From Gordonia sp049847105 (GTDB lineage: Bacteria; Actinomycetota; Actinomycetes; Mycobacteriales; Mycobacteriaceae): DNA of 64,000 nt. The stretch is taken from the NCBI RefSeq assembly GCF_049847105.1, contig NZ_JBNCNS010000001.1:372001-436000 (forward strand). The letters are read 5' to 3'. Under the pieces are notes generated by a model. It searched no databases, was not told where the DNA came from, and worked only from the letters and a program-made list of their open reading frames with translations. This document shows positions 7,101 through 15,108 of this stretch, in pieces. Numbering within the stretch: the stretch's first letter is position 1; each line of letters begins with the position of its first letter. The position numbers and the translations under genes are program-made.

Positions 7101-9437
7101 ATGAGCACTGTCTACGAGGACCTCGACGCCCCACCCGTCGAGAAGGAATCGGAGCAGGCGCGCCATCATCGGCTGCGCTGGATCGTCTTGGGCGTCCTGG
7201 CCCTTGCCCAACTCATGGTCGTGCTCGACGCGACCATCGTGAACATCGCACTCCCCCACGCCCAGGAATCGCTGGGCTTCGGCGACGCGGATCGGCAGTG
7301 GATCATCACCGCCTACGCACTGTCGTTCGGCAGCCTGCTCTTGCTCGGTGGCCGACTGTCGGACCTATGGGGCCGCAAGACCACCTTCATCATCGGGCTC
7401 ATCGGGTTCGCCGTGATGTCCGCCGTCGGCGGCGCGGCGGTGAACTTCGAGATGCTGGTCGCCGCACGTGCGGGCCAGGGCATCTTCGGCGCACTGCTCG
7501 CCCCCGCTGCACTCTCGTTGCTGACCACCACGTTCACCGACCCGGCCGAACGCGGTAAGGCCTTCGGCATCTTCGGCGCGATCGCCGGCGGCGGTGGCGC
7601 GCTCGGTCTGCTACTCGGCGGGATGCTCACCGAGTGGGCCAACTGGCGCTGGTGCCTGTACGTCAATCTCGTGATCGCCGCGATCGCACTCGTCGGCGCC
7701 GTGCTGTTCCTCGGCTCGCACAAGTCCGAGCACCATCCGAAGTTGGACCTGCCCGGTGTGGTCACCGCGTCGGCCGGACTCTTCTCGATCGTCTACGGCT
7801 TCTCGAACGCCGAGACCAACGGCTGGGCCGACTGGGCAACCATCACCTGGCTGATCGCCGGTGTGGTCCTCGTGGCCGGCTTCATCTGGTGGCAGTCACG
7901 CAGCAAGCACGCTCTGTTGCCGCTGCGCGTGATCAAGGACCGCACCCGCGGCGGGTCCTATCTGGTGGTGTTCATCGCCGGCATCGGCATGTTCGGCATC
8001 TTCCTGTTCCTCACCTACTACCTGCAGCAAAACCTCGGGTTCAGCCCGATCCGGACGGGACTCGCATTCCTCCCGATGATCGGCATGCTGGTGATCACGG
8101 CGACCACATCGACCGCGGTGATCCTTCCCCGCTTCGGTCCGCGTTGGCTGATGTCCGGCGGCATGCTGATCGCCGCGGGCGGCATGGCACTGCTGACGCA
8201 GATCACCGTAACCAGCTCGTACGCAACACATGTCCTGCCTGCACTGCTGATCCTCGGCGTCGGCATCGGCGCCTCGATGGCACCGGCCATGCAGGGAGCC
8301 ATCTCGGGCGTCTCGCCCGAGGACGCCGGCGTCGCCTCGGCAACGGTCAACACGATGCAGCAGGTCGGCGGTTCGGTGGGCACGGCACTGCTCAGCACCA
8401 TCGCGTCGAGTGCGGCGGCCTCGTACATCACGGACCACGCCGCCACCGTCTCGAACCAGAACGAGCTGACGCAGATGGCTGCAGTGGACTCCTACACGAC
8501 CGCATTCGCGGTGGCCGCAGGAGTATTCCTGATCGGCGGACTGATCGCGGGGCTGCTCGTCCGGAGCGGCAAGCTGCCGTCGGCCGCGCCCAGCGACGCC
8601 GGATCACCGGAGGCCGGCCCGAGCGTCGAAGGTGAGTCGGTCTCGCCGGCGGTACGTCCACGCATCGCCGGGAGCGTCGTCAACGGCGACGACACACCCC
8701 TGGACACCGCCGCGATCACCGTCACCGACATCCACGGTCGGCAGGTCGGCACCACGGCAGTCCACGGCGACGGCTTCTACACCGTGCACGACATCACCGA
8801 TGGCACGTACACCGTCATCGCCACCGCACCCGGCCATGCCCCCAAGGCCATGACCGTCTCCGTCGTCGGTGACACGGTGTCCCACCGTGACTTCACCCTC
8901 GCCGGCGGCGCCGTGCTGCGCGGACGCGTCCGCGACGGCCACCGCGCCCTGGGTGCCAAACTGATCGTCACCGATCAGTCCGGTGCCGTGGTGACCCAGG
9001 CGCATGCCGATTCCGACGGTCACTTCGCGATTCTCGGGCTGCGCGCAGGCGACACGGTCGCGGTCACCGCATCCGCTCCCGGCTACCAGCCGGCCGGCCA
9101 ACTGGTGACCATCGACGCGGCCGCCGGGCGGAACGTCGAACCCATCGAGATCCTGCTGGCCCCCACCAGCGGTGTCGAGGGTGCGGTGCGCGCCGCGCAC
9201 AGCGGCACCCCACTGCACGGCGCAACGGTGTCCGCGATCGGTCCCGACCAGACCATCGTCGCGTCGGCCACCACCGACGCCGACGGTCGCTACCGCATCG
9301 ACGGGCTCACCGACGGCCAGTTCACCATCGTGGCCAACCTGTACGAACCGGCCGCGATCCAGGTCGAAGTCATTGCCGGCCAACACAACACCGCCGACAT
9401 CGGTTTGGCTTCGGGCAAGAATCCGGCGGTGCCGTGA
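7101..9437 (+). CDS. DHA2-type MFS exporter fused to three carboxypeptidase-regulatory-like repeats
   Basis: A 778-residue membrane protein. Residues about 25-490 are a 14-helix MFS drug exporter of the EmrB/QacA (DHA2) class, with the motif-A loop GGRLSDLWGRK and the DATIVNIALP motif of helix 1. After a Pro/Ala/Ser linker (about 490-518) come three beta-sandwich repeats of about 80 residues each (near 520, 604 and 690). Each has the DGxYxxxxLxDGxYTVxAxAPGY-like pattern of CarboxypepD_reg/Cna-B-type domains. Such domains are usually extracellular, but a 14-helix topology puts this tail in the cytoplasm. The start has a strong GGAGG site at 7091-7095. The substrate is unknown. Expression is likely controlled by the divergent TetR. 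Confidence 0.88.
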   Translation: MSTVYEDLDAPPVEKESEQARHHRLRWIVLGVLALAQLMVVLDATIVNIALPHAQESLGFGDADRQWIITAYALSFGSLLLLGGRLSDLWGRKTTFIIGLIGFAVMSAVGGAAVNFEMLVAARAGQGIFGALLAPAALSLLTTTFTDPAERGKAFGIFGAIAGGGGALGLLLGGMLTEWANWRWCLYVNLVIAAIALVGAVLFLGSHKSEHHPKLDLPGVVTASAGLFSIVYGFSNAETNGWADWATITWLIAGVVLVAGFIWWQSRSKHALLPLRVIKDRTRGGSYLVVFIAGIGMFGIFLFLTYYLQQNLGFSPIRTGLAFLPMIGMLVITATTSTAVILPRFGPRWLMSGGMLIAAGGMALLTQITVTSSYATHVLPALLILGVGIGASMAPAMQGAISGVSPEDAGVASATVNTMQQVGGSVGTALLSTIASSAAASYITDHAATVSNQNELTQMAAVDSYTTAFAVAAGVFLIGGLIAGLLVRSGKLPSAAPSDAGSPEAGPSVEGESVSPAVRPRIAGSVVNGDDTPLDTAAITVTDIHGRQVGTTAVHGDGFYTVHDITDGTYTVIATAPGHAPKAMTVSVVGDTVSHRDFTLAGGAVLRGRVRDGHRALGAKLIVTDQSGAVVTQAHADSDGHFAILGLRAGDTVAVTASAPGYQPAGQLVTIDAAAGRNVEPIEILLAPTSGVEGAVRAAHSGTPLHGATVSAIGPDQTIVASATTDADGRYRIDGLTDGQFTIVANLYEPAAIQVEVIAGQHNTADIGLASGKNPAVP

Positions 9438-9479
9438 CCGGATGGCCATGATCGCATCGATCGCGGCCTGACCCGAAAC

Positions 9480-9525
9480 ACGGCTGTGGCCCGTTGTTCC
9501 TTGCGGAGCAACGGGCCACAGCCGT
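9480..9525. terminator. Strong bidirectional hairpin between MFS gene and tRNA-Gln
   Basis: A perfect 17-bp stem (9480-9496 with 9509-9525) encloses a 12-nt loop. It lies 42 nt after the MFS stop and 31 nt downstream of the minus-strand tRNA, so it can terminate both. It lacks a long T run, as is usual in high-GC actinobacteria. Confidence 0.7.
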
Positions 9526-9556
9526 ATCCGGTGCGATTGCGAACCGACGTGATCTG

Positions 9557-9628
9557 CTCCCCCACCAGGACTCGAACCTGGAATGCCTGAACCAAAATCA
9601 GAAGTGTTGCCGATTACACCATGGGGGA
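9557..9628 (-). tRNA. tRNA-Gln (anticodon TTG)
   Basis: A 72-nt cloverleaf on the minus strand. Acceptor TCCCCCA pairs with TGGGGGA, the D stem is GTGT/ACAC, and the anticodon stem TCTGA/TCAGG holds loop TTTTGGT with anticodon TTG. The T arm contains GGTTCGAGTCC. The 3' CCA is not fully encoded (GCA follows the acceptor stem). A tRNA-Gln near glmU is also found in related mycolic-acid actinobacteria. Confidence 0.95.
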
Positions 9629-9678
9629 ATACTGCGCAGACGATTGTGCCACAGCATCGTGGCGTCAGTTCGACGCAC

Positions 9679-9746
9679 TTCCCGCGCCCCCGTTTCGTTC
9701 CCGCTCATCCGATCGAATACGCGGGAACGAGATGAGGGCGCGGGAA
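9679..9746. terminator. Nested hairpin downstream of the FabG-like gene
   Basis: An outer stem TTCCCGCGCCC (9679-9689) pairs with GGGCGCGGGAA (9736-9746), and an inner stem CGTTCCCGC (9696-9704) pairs with GCGGGAACG (9721-9729). It begins 8 nt after the stop of the minus-strand gene at 9754, a good place for its terminator. It also covers the region just upstream of the tRNA. No further gene was seen in the gap 9438-9753. Confidence 0.6.
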
Positions 9747-9753
9747 TACCGAA

Positions 9754-10509
9754 CTAGTCCTTCGGACCGCCGGCGACGTAGATGACCTGGCCCGAGACGA
9801 ATCCGGCGCCCTCACTGGCGAAGAACGACGCCGTGTGTGCGATGTCCTCCGGGAGGCCGGTGCGCTGCACCGGGATCTCCGCCGCGGCGGCCTTCTTGAA
9901 ATCCTCGAACGGGACGCCGACGCGCTCGGCGGTCGCGGCGGTCATCTCGGTCGCGATGAATCCGGGTGCGATCGCATTCGCGGTGACACCGAACTTGCCG
10001 AGCTCGATGGCGAGGGTCTTGGTGAAGCCCTGCATGCCTGCCTTGGCGGCCGAGTAGTTCGCCTGTCCACGGTTGCCGAGCGCCGACGTGCTCGACAGGT
10101 TGACGATGCGTCCCCAGCCGGCGTCGACCATGTGCTTCTGGCACGCCTTGCTCATGTTGAACGCGCCCCGCAGGTGCACGCCCAGAACCGCATCCCAGTC
10201 GTCGACCGACATCTTGAACAAGAGGTTGTCACGCAGGATGCCGGCGTTGTTCACCAGGACGGTGGGCGGACCGAGTTCCTCGACGATCTTCTCCACGGCA
10301 GCCTTGACCGACTCCTCCTTCGAGACGTCGGCGCCGACCGCGATCGCCTTTCCGCCATTGCCGGTGATGGCCGAGACGGTGTCCGCACACGCGTCCGCGT
10401 CGAGGTCGAGGACGGCCACGGCCAGGCCGTCGGCGGCCAATCGCTTGGCGACGCCCGCGCCGATACCGCGCGCGGCGCCGGTGACGATCGCGACTTTCTG
10501 AGTGCTCAT
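9754..10509 (-). CDS. fabG: FabG-like 3-oxoacyl-[ACP] reductase (SDR)
   Basis: A 251-residue classical short-chain dehydrogenase/reductase. NAD(P)-binding motif TGAARGIG lies at about residues 10-17, NNAG at about 87-90, and the catalytic Ser plus YSAAK (Tyr/Lys) are intact. The sequence ILRDNLLFKM after NNAG is typical of FabG-type beta-ketoacyl reductases, and the closing segment VSGQVIYVAGGP fits too. It probably reduces 3-oxoacyl-ACP or -CoA in fatty acid metabolism. It is divergent from glmU and separate from the catabolic island. The gene symbol reflects family resemblance; several FabG paralogues usually exist in these genomes. Confidence 0.8.
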   Translation of the reverse strand: MSTQKVAIVTGAARGIGAGVAKRLAADGLAVAVLDLDADACADTVSAITGNGGKAIAVGADVSKEESVKAAVEKIVEELGPPTVLVNNAGILRDNLLFKMSVDDWDAVLGVHLRGAFNMSKACQKHMVDAGWGRIVNLSSTSALGNRGQANYSAAKAGMQGFTKTLAIELGKFGVTANAIAPGFIATEMTAATAERVGVPFEDFKKAAAAEIPVQRTGLPEDIAHTASFFASEGAGFVSGQVIYVAGGPKD

Positions 10510-10610
10510 CTGTTGTACCTCCGTTTGTCCGTGCCAGGTCTGGTCACCTCACTGTTTTCTATCAGGCCTGCATTTCGGCGGGTGAGCGCGGCGCCCGTCC
10601 ATCGCCTGCG

Positions 10611-10616
10611 TAACAT
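10611..10616 (+). promoter_or_regulatory. Candidate -10 box of the glmU-prs operon
   Basis: TAACAT ends 8 nt before the glmU ATG (10625), so transcription could begin at or next to the start codon, giving a leaderless mRNA. This matches the absence of a purine-rich ribosome site in front of glmU. No clear -35 box is present. Confidence 0.45.
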
Positions 10617-10624
10617 CGGGCCAC

Positions 10625-12106
10625 ATGACGGAGACGTCCTCGCCGGCTACTGCCGTGATCGTCCTCGCGGCAGGCGCGGGCACCCGGATGAAGTCGAAGA
10701 CCCCGAAAATCCTGCACACCCTGGCCGGACGGCCACTGGTAGGCCACGCGCTTCATGGTGCCGCCGGCATCGGGCCCGATACCTTGATCGCCGTCGTCAG
10801 TCATGAACGCGAACGCGTCAGTGCGATGATCGGCGAGGTCGCCGAGGAACTCGGGCGTGACGTCACGATCGCAGTTCAAGACCGGCCACTCGGCACCGGT
10901 GACGCGGCGCGCGCGGGCCTCACAGTGTTGCCCGACAACTTCGACGGCACGGTCGTCGTCACCGCCGCCGACGTGCCTCTTCTCGACGCGACGACCCTCG
11001 ACGCACTGGTCGCCGCCCACACCGCGGACGGCGGTGCCGCGGTCACGCTGACCAGTTTCCGGGCGGATGACCCGACCGGGTACGGGCGCGTCATCCGGAC
11101 CAATGATTCGTTGGTGCAGGCCATTGTCGAGCACAAGGACGCATCCGACGAGCAACTCGCCATCTCGGAGGTCAACGCAGGCGTCTATGCCTTCGACGCG
11201 GCGACCCTCAGGTCGGCGCTCTCCCGCTTGTCCACCGACAATGTGCAGGGCGAGTTCTATCTGACGGACGTGATCGCGATCGCCCGCGACGACGGACGAT
11301 CCGTGCGAGCCTTCACCGTCGACGACCCGGTTCTGGTGGCCGGCTGCAACGACCGCGTCCAACTCGCCGAGCTCGGCGCCGAGCTGAACCGTCGGATCGT
11401 GCGGCGCCATCAGCTGGCCGGCGTGACCGTCGTCGATCCCGCCAGCACCTGGATCGACGTCGACGTCACCATCGGCGAGGACGTGCGCATCGAACCGGGC
11501 ACCCAACTACTGGGCACCACCACCGTTGCCGACGACGCGGTCATCGGCCCGGATTCCACCCTGCGCGACGTCTCGATCGGAGCCGGCGCCGCGGTGATCC
11601 GTACCCATGGCAGCGAATCGGAGATCGGTGCGAATACGTCCGTCGGACCGTTCGCCTACCTACGTCCCGGCACCCGGCTCGGCGTCGGCGGCAAGATCGG
11701 CACCTTTGTCGAGACCAAGAAGGCCGACATCGGGGCGGGTTCAAAAGTCCCCCACCTCACCTACGTCGGAGACGCGACGATCGGCGAGCACTCCAACATC
11801 GGGGCGTCGAGTGTGTTCGTCAATTACGACGGCGTGGCGAAACATCGTACTGTGATCGGGTCCCACTGCCGCACCGGTTCTGACAACATGTTTGTCGCCC
11901 CAGTGCAGGTCGGCGATGGCGCCTACACCGGAGCGGGTACGGTCTTGCGGGACGATGTCCCGCCCGGAGCCCTTGCGGTGTCGGCGGGACAACAACGCAA
12001 TATCGAGAACTGGGTGGTGCGCAAGCGCCCGGACACCGAGTCGGCCCGTGCCGCCCTCGAGGCCCAACAGATCGCCAGCCCGGCAGACGACCAGCCGGGC
12101 GCCTGA
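10625..12106 (+). CDS. glmU: Bifunctional GlmU: glucosamine-1-P acetyltransferase / GlcNAc-1-P uridyltransferase
   Basis: A 493-residue cytoplasmic enzyme that makes UDP-GlcNAc, the precursor of peptidoglycan and of the mycolyl-arabinogalactan linker. The N-terminal uridyltransferase domain (about 1-235) has LAAGAGTRMKSKTPK, the nucleotide-binding signature. The C-terminal left-handed beta-helix (about 260-460) shows the hexapeptide repeats and the acetyltransferase region GPFAYLRPGT...KKADIG...VNYDG. Length and order match actinobacterial GlmU. It is followed 29 nt later by prs, the conserved partner gene, so the two form an operon. Confidence 0.97.
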   Translation: MTETSSPATAVIVLAAGAGTRMKSKTPKILHTLAGRPLVGHALHGAAGIGPDTLIAVVSHERERVSAMIGEVAEELGRDVTIAVQDRPLGTGDAARAGLTVLPDNFDGTVVVTAADVPLLDATTLDALVAAHTADGGAAVTLTSFRADDPTGYGRVIRTNDSLVQAIVEHKDASDEQLAISEVNAGVYAFDAATLRSALSRLSTDNVQGEFYLTDVIAIARDDGRSVRAFTVDDPVLVAGCNDRVQLAELGAELNRRIVRRHQLAGVTVVDPASTWIDVDVTIGEDVRIEPGTQLLGTTTVADDAVIGPDSTLRDVSIGAGAAVIRTHGSESEIGANTSVGPFAYLRPGTRLGVGGKIGTFVETKKADIGAGSKVPHLTYVGDATIGEHSNIGASSVFVNYDGVAKHRTVIGSHCRTGSDNMFVAPVQVGDGAYTGAGTVLRDDVPPGALAVSAGQQRNIENWVVRKRPDTESARAALEAQQIASPADDQPGA

Positions 12107-12135
12107 CCGCTACATCCCCCGACAGAAGAGTTTTC

Positions 12136-13113
12136 ATGACCTGGACCACGGACAACCAGAAGAACCTGATGCTGTTCTCTGGCCGCGCCCATCCCGACCT
12201 CGCTCAGTCCGTCGCCGACGAGCTCGGCATCAAGGTGACACCGCAGACGGCGCGGGACTTCGCCAACGGCGAGATCTTCGTACGCTTCGAGGAGTCGGTA
12301 CGCGGCTCCGACGCATTCGTCCTGCAGAGCTGCCCATACCCGATGAATCAGTGGGTCATGGAGTCGCTCATCATGATCGACGCCCTCAAGCGCGGATCGG
12401 CAAAACGCATCAGCGTGATCCTGCCGTTCTACCCCTACGCGCGCCAGGACAAGAAGCATCGCGGTCGCGAACCGATCTCCGCTCGGTTGATGGCCGACCT
12501 GCTGAAGGCCGCGGGCGCGGACCGGATCATCACCGTCGACCTGCACACCGACCAGATCCAGGGCTTCTTCGACGGCCCGGTCGACCACATGCATGCCCAG
12601 GGTCAGCTCGCCGACTATGTCCGGGAGAACTACGGCACCGACAACGTCACCGTGGTCTCGCCGGACTCCGGTCGCGTGCGTGTCGCCGAGAAGTGGGCGG
12701 ATGCCCTCAACGGCGCACCACTGGCGTTCATCCACAAGACGCGCGATCCCCTGGTGCCCAATCAGGTCAAGTCCAATCGCGTCGTCGGCGATGTCGACGG
12801 TCGCACCTGCGTGCTGATCGACGACATGATCGACACCGGTGGCACGATCGCCGGTGCGGTGAAGGTCCTCAAGGATGCCGGTGCCGGCGAGGTCGTCATC
12901 GCGACCACCCACGGCGTCTTCTCCGATCCGGCCGCGGAGCGACTCGCGAACTGCGGCGCCCGTGAGGTCATCGCGACCGACACCCTGCCGATCCCGGAGG
13001 AGAAGCGGTTCGCGAACCTGACGGTCCTCTCGATCGCCCCACTGCTCGCCCAGACCATCCGCGAGGTCTTCGAGAACGGCTCGGTGACGAGCCTGTTCGA
13101 CGGTAGCGCGTAG
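12136..13113 (+). CDS. prs: Ribose-phosphate pyrophosphokinase
   Basis: A 325-residue PRPP synthase: ribose-5-phosphate plus ATP gives PRPP and AMP, feeding purine, pyrimidine, NAD, His and Trp synthesis and, in mycobacteria-like organisms, decaprenylphosphoryl-arabinose. It shows the flexible catalytic loop (YARQDKKHRGREPIS), the metal-binding VDLHTDQIQGFF and the PRPP loop VLIDDMIDTGGT. It lies directly after glmU and is closed by strong hairpins. In related genomes arsC/rplY/pth follow prs at once, but here about 39 kb separates them. Confidence 0.97.
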   Translation: MTWTTDNQKNLMLFSGRAHPDLAQSVADELGIKVTPQTARDFANGEIFVRFEESVRGSDAFVLQSCPYPMNQWVMESLIMIDALKRGSAKRISVILPFYPYARQDKKHRGREPISARLMADLLKAAGADRIITVDLHTDQIQGFFDGPVDHMHAQGQLADYVRENYGTDNVTVVSPDSGRVRVAEKWADALNGAPLAFIHKTRDPLVPNQVKSNRVVGDVDGRTCVLIDDMIDTGGTIAGAVKVLKDAGAGEVVIATTHGVFSDPAAERLANCGAREVIATDTLPIPEEKRFANLTVLSIAPLLAQTIREVFENGSVTSLFDGSA

Positions 13114-13132
13114 GCGCCAGACACACAGACCC

Positions 13133-13186
13133 CACGAGAGCGGGCCCTCGCGACGACGATGATCGTCGCGAGGGCCCGCTCTCGTG
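13133..13186 (+). terminator. Long perfect hairpin after prs
   Basis: A perfect 24-bp GC-rich stem (13133-13156 with 13163-13186) with a 6-nt loop starts 19 nt after the prs stop. It is the evident terminator of the glmU-prs operon and marks the boundary with the catabolic island. Confidence 0.8.
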
Positions 13187-13237
13187 CATTGTCGGCAGCC
13201 CATCCGAGGCCACTCACCCGACGCCGTGACGAACCGA

Positions 13238-13274
13238 CGATGACCGTCGCGCAGATGTTGCGCGACGGTCATCG
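13238..13274. terminator. Second hairpin at the prs/island boundary
   Basis: A perfect 16-bp stem (13238-13253 with 13259-13274) encloses a 5-nt loop, 51 nt beyond the first hairpin. Its stem shares a GATGAcCGTCGCG-like stretch with the first one. It may insulate the island promoter. The gap 13114-13508 otherwise holds only the operator at 13349-13375; no gene was seen. Confidence 0.5.
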
Positions 13275-13348
13275 AGCATCGGTCCAAAGGCCGTGTCACC
13301 GCGTCCGTCTCTCGATAATCTGACTATACGTAGCCGAGAACGTGGTTC

Positions 13349-13375
13349 CTATCCTGTCAAGGATAGTAATACTTG
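13349..13375. promoter_or_regulatory. Island operator, site A (before the 13-gene oxidative operon)
   Basis: The 18-bp motif CAAGGATAGTAATACTTG occupies 13358-13375. It is pseudo-palindromic (CAAG.AT......AT.CTTG). An overlapping inverted repeat CTATCC (13349-13354) / GGATAG (13361-13366) is unique to this copy. Close matches stand in the three other promoter regions of the island (31802, 34125, 43366). A cognate GntR/FadR-type regulator is encoded at 43442. Binding is inferred. Confidence 0.7.
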
Positions 13376-13508
13376 TAAATCTAGCGGTTCCCGGATTAGA
13401 CTCCGACGCGAGCGAAATTGTGGCCTGCATCACGCCAATCCGGCCTTCACACACGGCCGTCAGGACACGTCGCCATCACTGATCTCTCCTCTGGACAGGA
13501 GGCCCACC

Positions 13509-15101
13509 TTGACTCAGGCGGCCCGCTACACAAGCACTTCGTCCCACGAGCTCGCCGATGGCTGGCGCCTTGAGCGACTGACCGAACCGAGCCGACTGTT
13601 CGGTGCGAACGGCATCCGCACGGGCCCGGACGGGCGCATCTACATCGCACAGGTGGCCGGGAGCCAGATCAGCGCCCTCGACCTCGAATCGGGTGCCCTG
13701 GAGACCGTCAGCGCCAAGGGCAGCGACATCATCGCGCCCGACGACGTGGCGTTCGACCCGCATGGGGACATGTACGTGACCGAGTACTACGACGGCCGGG
13801 TCAGCGTGCGCGAGGCCGGCGGCACCACCCGGTTGCTGCGCGACGATCTGCCCGGGGCCAACGGCATCACGATCCATCAGGGCCGACTCTTCGTGAACGA
13901 ATGCCGGCCCGGTGGCCGCCTGATGGAACTGGATCCCGCCGGTGGTGCCCCCAAGATCCTTCTGGAGGATCTGCCCATGCCCAACGGCATGGAGGTCGGC
14001 CCGGACGGCAAACTCTACTATCCGCTGCTCGGCGCCAACGAGATCTGGCGCATCGACCTCGACGGCGGTGAACCCGAAAGGGTCGCAGCCGATCTCGGCG
14101 GGCCCGACTCGGTGAAGTTCGATTCCGACGGCAACATCGTGTCCACCCAGGTCGCCTCCGGACAGGTCCTGCGGATCGATCCCCGCAGCGGCGCGCAGAC
14201 ACTCTTGGCCCAGCTCTCCCCCGGCCTCGACAACCTCACCTTCGTCGGCGACCGCCTCTTCGTCTCGAGCTTCACCGGGCAGATCACCGAGATCCTCGGC
14301 GACGGCGGCACCCGGACGGCCCTGAACGACGGACTGACCTGGCCTCTCGACCTCACCGTGGGTCCGGACGGCACCGTCTACATCGCCGACGGCACGTTCC
14401 TGCTCGCCCATCGTCCGGGGACCGAACTCAGCACACTGGGAATGCTTTTCAGCCCCGGCTACCCCGGCTACATCCGCGGGATGGCGGCCACGGGCGACGG
14501 CGAGTTCGTCGTCGCGGGCAACGGCACGGTGTCTCGGTACCGTCCCGCCGCTGCCGAGAGCGAGGTACTCGTCGAGGGCCTCGATCAGCTCTACGGAGTC
14601 GCCTTCGCGGCAAACGGGACCATCGCGGTCGCCGATCTAGGCACGGGCCAGGTACATTCGGTCCAGTCGGGTCGCTCCGACGTCCTCGCGAGCGGCCTCG
14701 ACCGCCCGATGGGAGTGGCGTTCACCGCGGACGGAACCTGCCTCGTCTCCGAGTCGGGCGCGGGCCGGGTTGCGGCGGTGACGAGTTCGGGCACCGACAC
14801 CCTCGTGGACGGTCTCGAGTCACCGCAGGGGATCACCGTCGTGGGGTCGCAGCTCTACATCGTCGACACCGGGAGCAAGTCGGTGGTCAACGTCGATCTG
14901 GAGACCAAGAGCCGACAGATCGTCGCGACCGGCCTCCCTGTCGGCGCACCACCCGGGGTCACTCCCAAGCCACTTCTGGGATTGGTCCCGTTCTCCGGGC
15001 CGCAAGGGCCGTTCGCAGGTATCGCGGCCGGGCCCGACGGAACCCTGTACGTCTCGGCCGACGCCGACGGAAGCGTCATCGCGCTTCGGAAGGAGCGCTG
15101 A
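13509..15101 (+). CDS. SMP-30/NHL double beta-propeller, possible lactonase
   Basis: A 530-residue protein built of NHL/SMP-30-like blades (repeated PDGxxYxAD and NGI/DLT segments), enough for two consecutive propellers; a single SMP-30/gluconolactonase is about 300 residues. There is no signal peptide, so it should act in the cytoplasm. TTG 13509 is chosen as the start because GGACAGGAGG stands 8 nt upstream; the open frame upstream crosses the operator region and looks noncoding. It heads the island's long operon. SMP-30 relatives hydrolyse lactones, which would suit the product of the Baeyer-Villiger enzyme encoded three genes later. That role is inferred; a binding-only propeller is also possible. 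Confidence 0.75.
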   Translation: MTQAARYTSTSSHELADGWRLERLTEPSRLFGANGIRTGPDGRIYIAQVAGSQISALDLESGALETVSAKGSDIIAPDDVAFDPHGDMYVTEYYDGRVSVREAGGTTRLLRDDLPGANGITIHQGRLFVNECRPGGRLMELDPAGGAPKILLEDLPMPNGMEVGPDGKLYYPLLGANEIWRIDLDGGEPERVAADLGGPDSVKFDSDGNIVSTQVASGQVLRIDPRSGAQTLLAQLSPGLDNLTFVGDRLFVSSFTGQITEILGDGGTRTALNDGLTWPLDLTVGPDGTVYIADGTFLLAHRPGTELSTLGMLFSPGYPGYIRGMAATGDGEFVVAGNGTVSRYRPAAAESEVLVEGLDQLYGVAFAANGTIAVADLGTGQVHSVQSGRSDVLASGLDRPMGVAFTADGTCLVSESGAGRVAAVTSSGTDTLVDGLESPQGITVVGSQLYIVDTGSKSVVNVDLETKSRQIVATGLPVGAPPGVTPKPLLGLVPFSGPQGPFAGIAAGPDGTLYVSADADGSVIALRKER

Positions 15102-15108
15102 TCGCCGC

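Noticed and set aside
11923..13299. A 458-codon minus-strand frame over prs and the end of glmU
   Set aside because: It is antisense to two housekeeping genes with full family motifs and has no recognisable domain.
13293..13508. In-frame extension upstream of the SMP-30-like gene
   Set aside because: It crosses the conserved operator at 13358-13375 and has noncoding-looking composition; TTG 13509 has a strong ribosome site.
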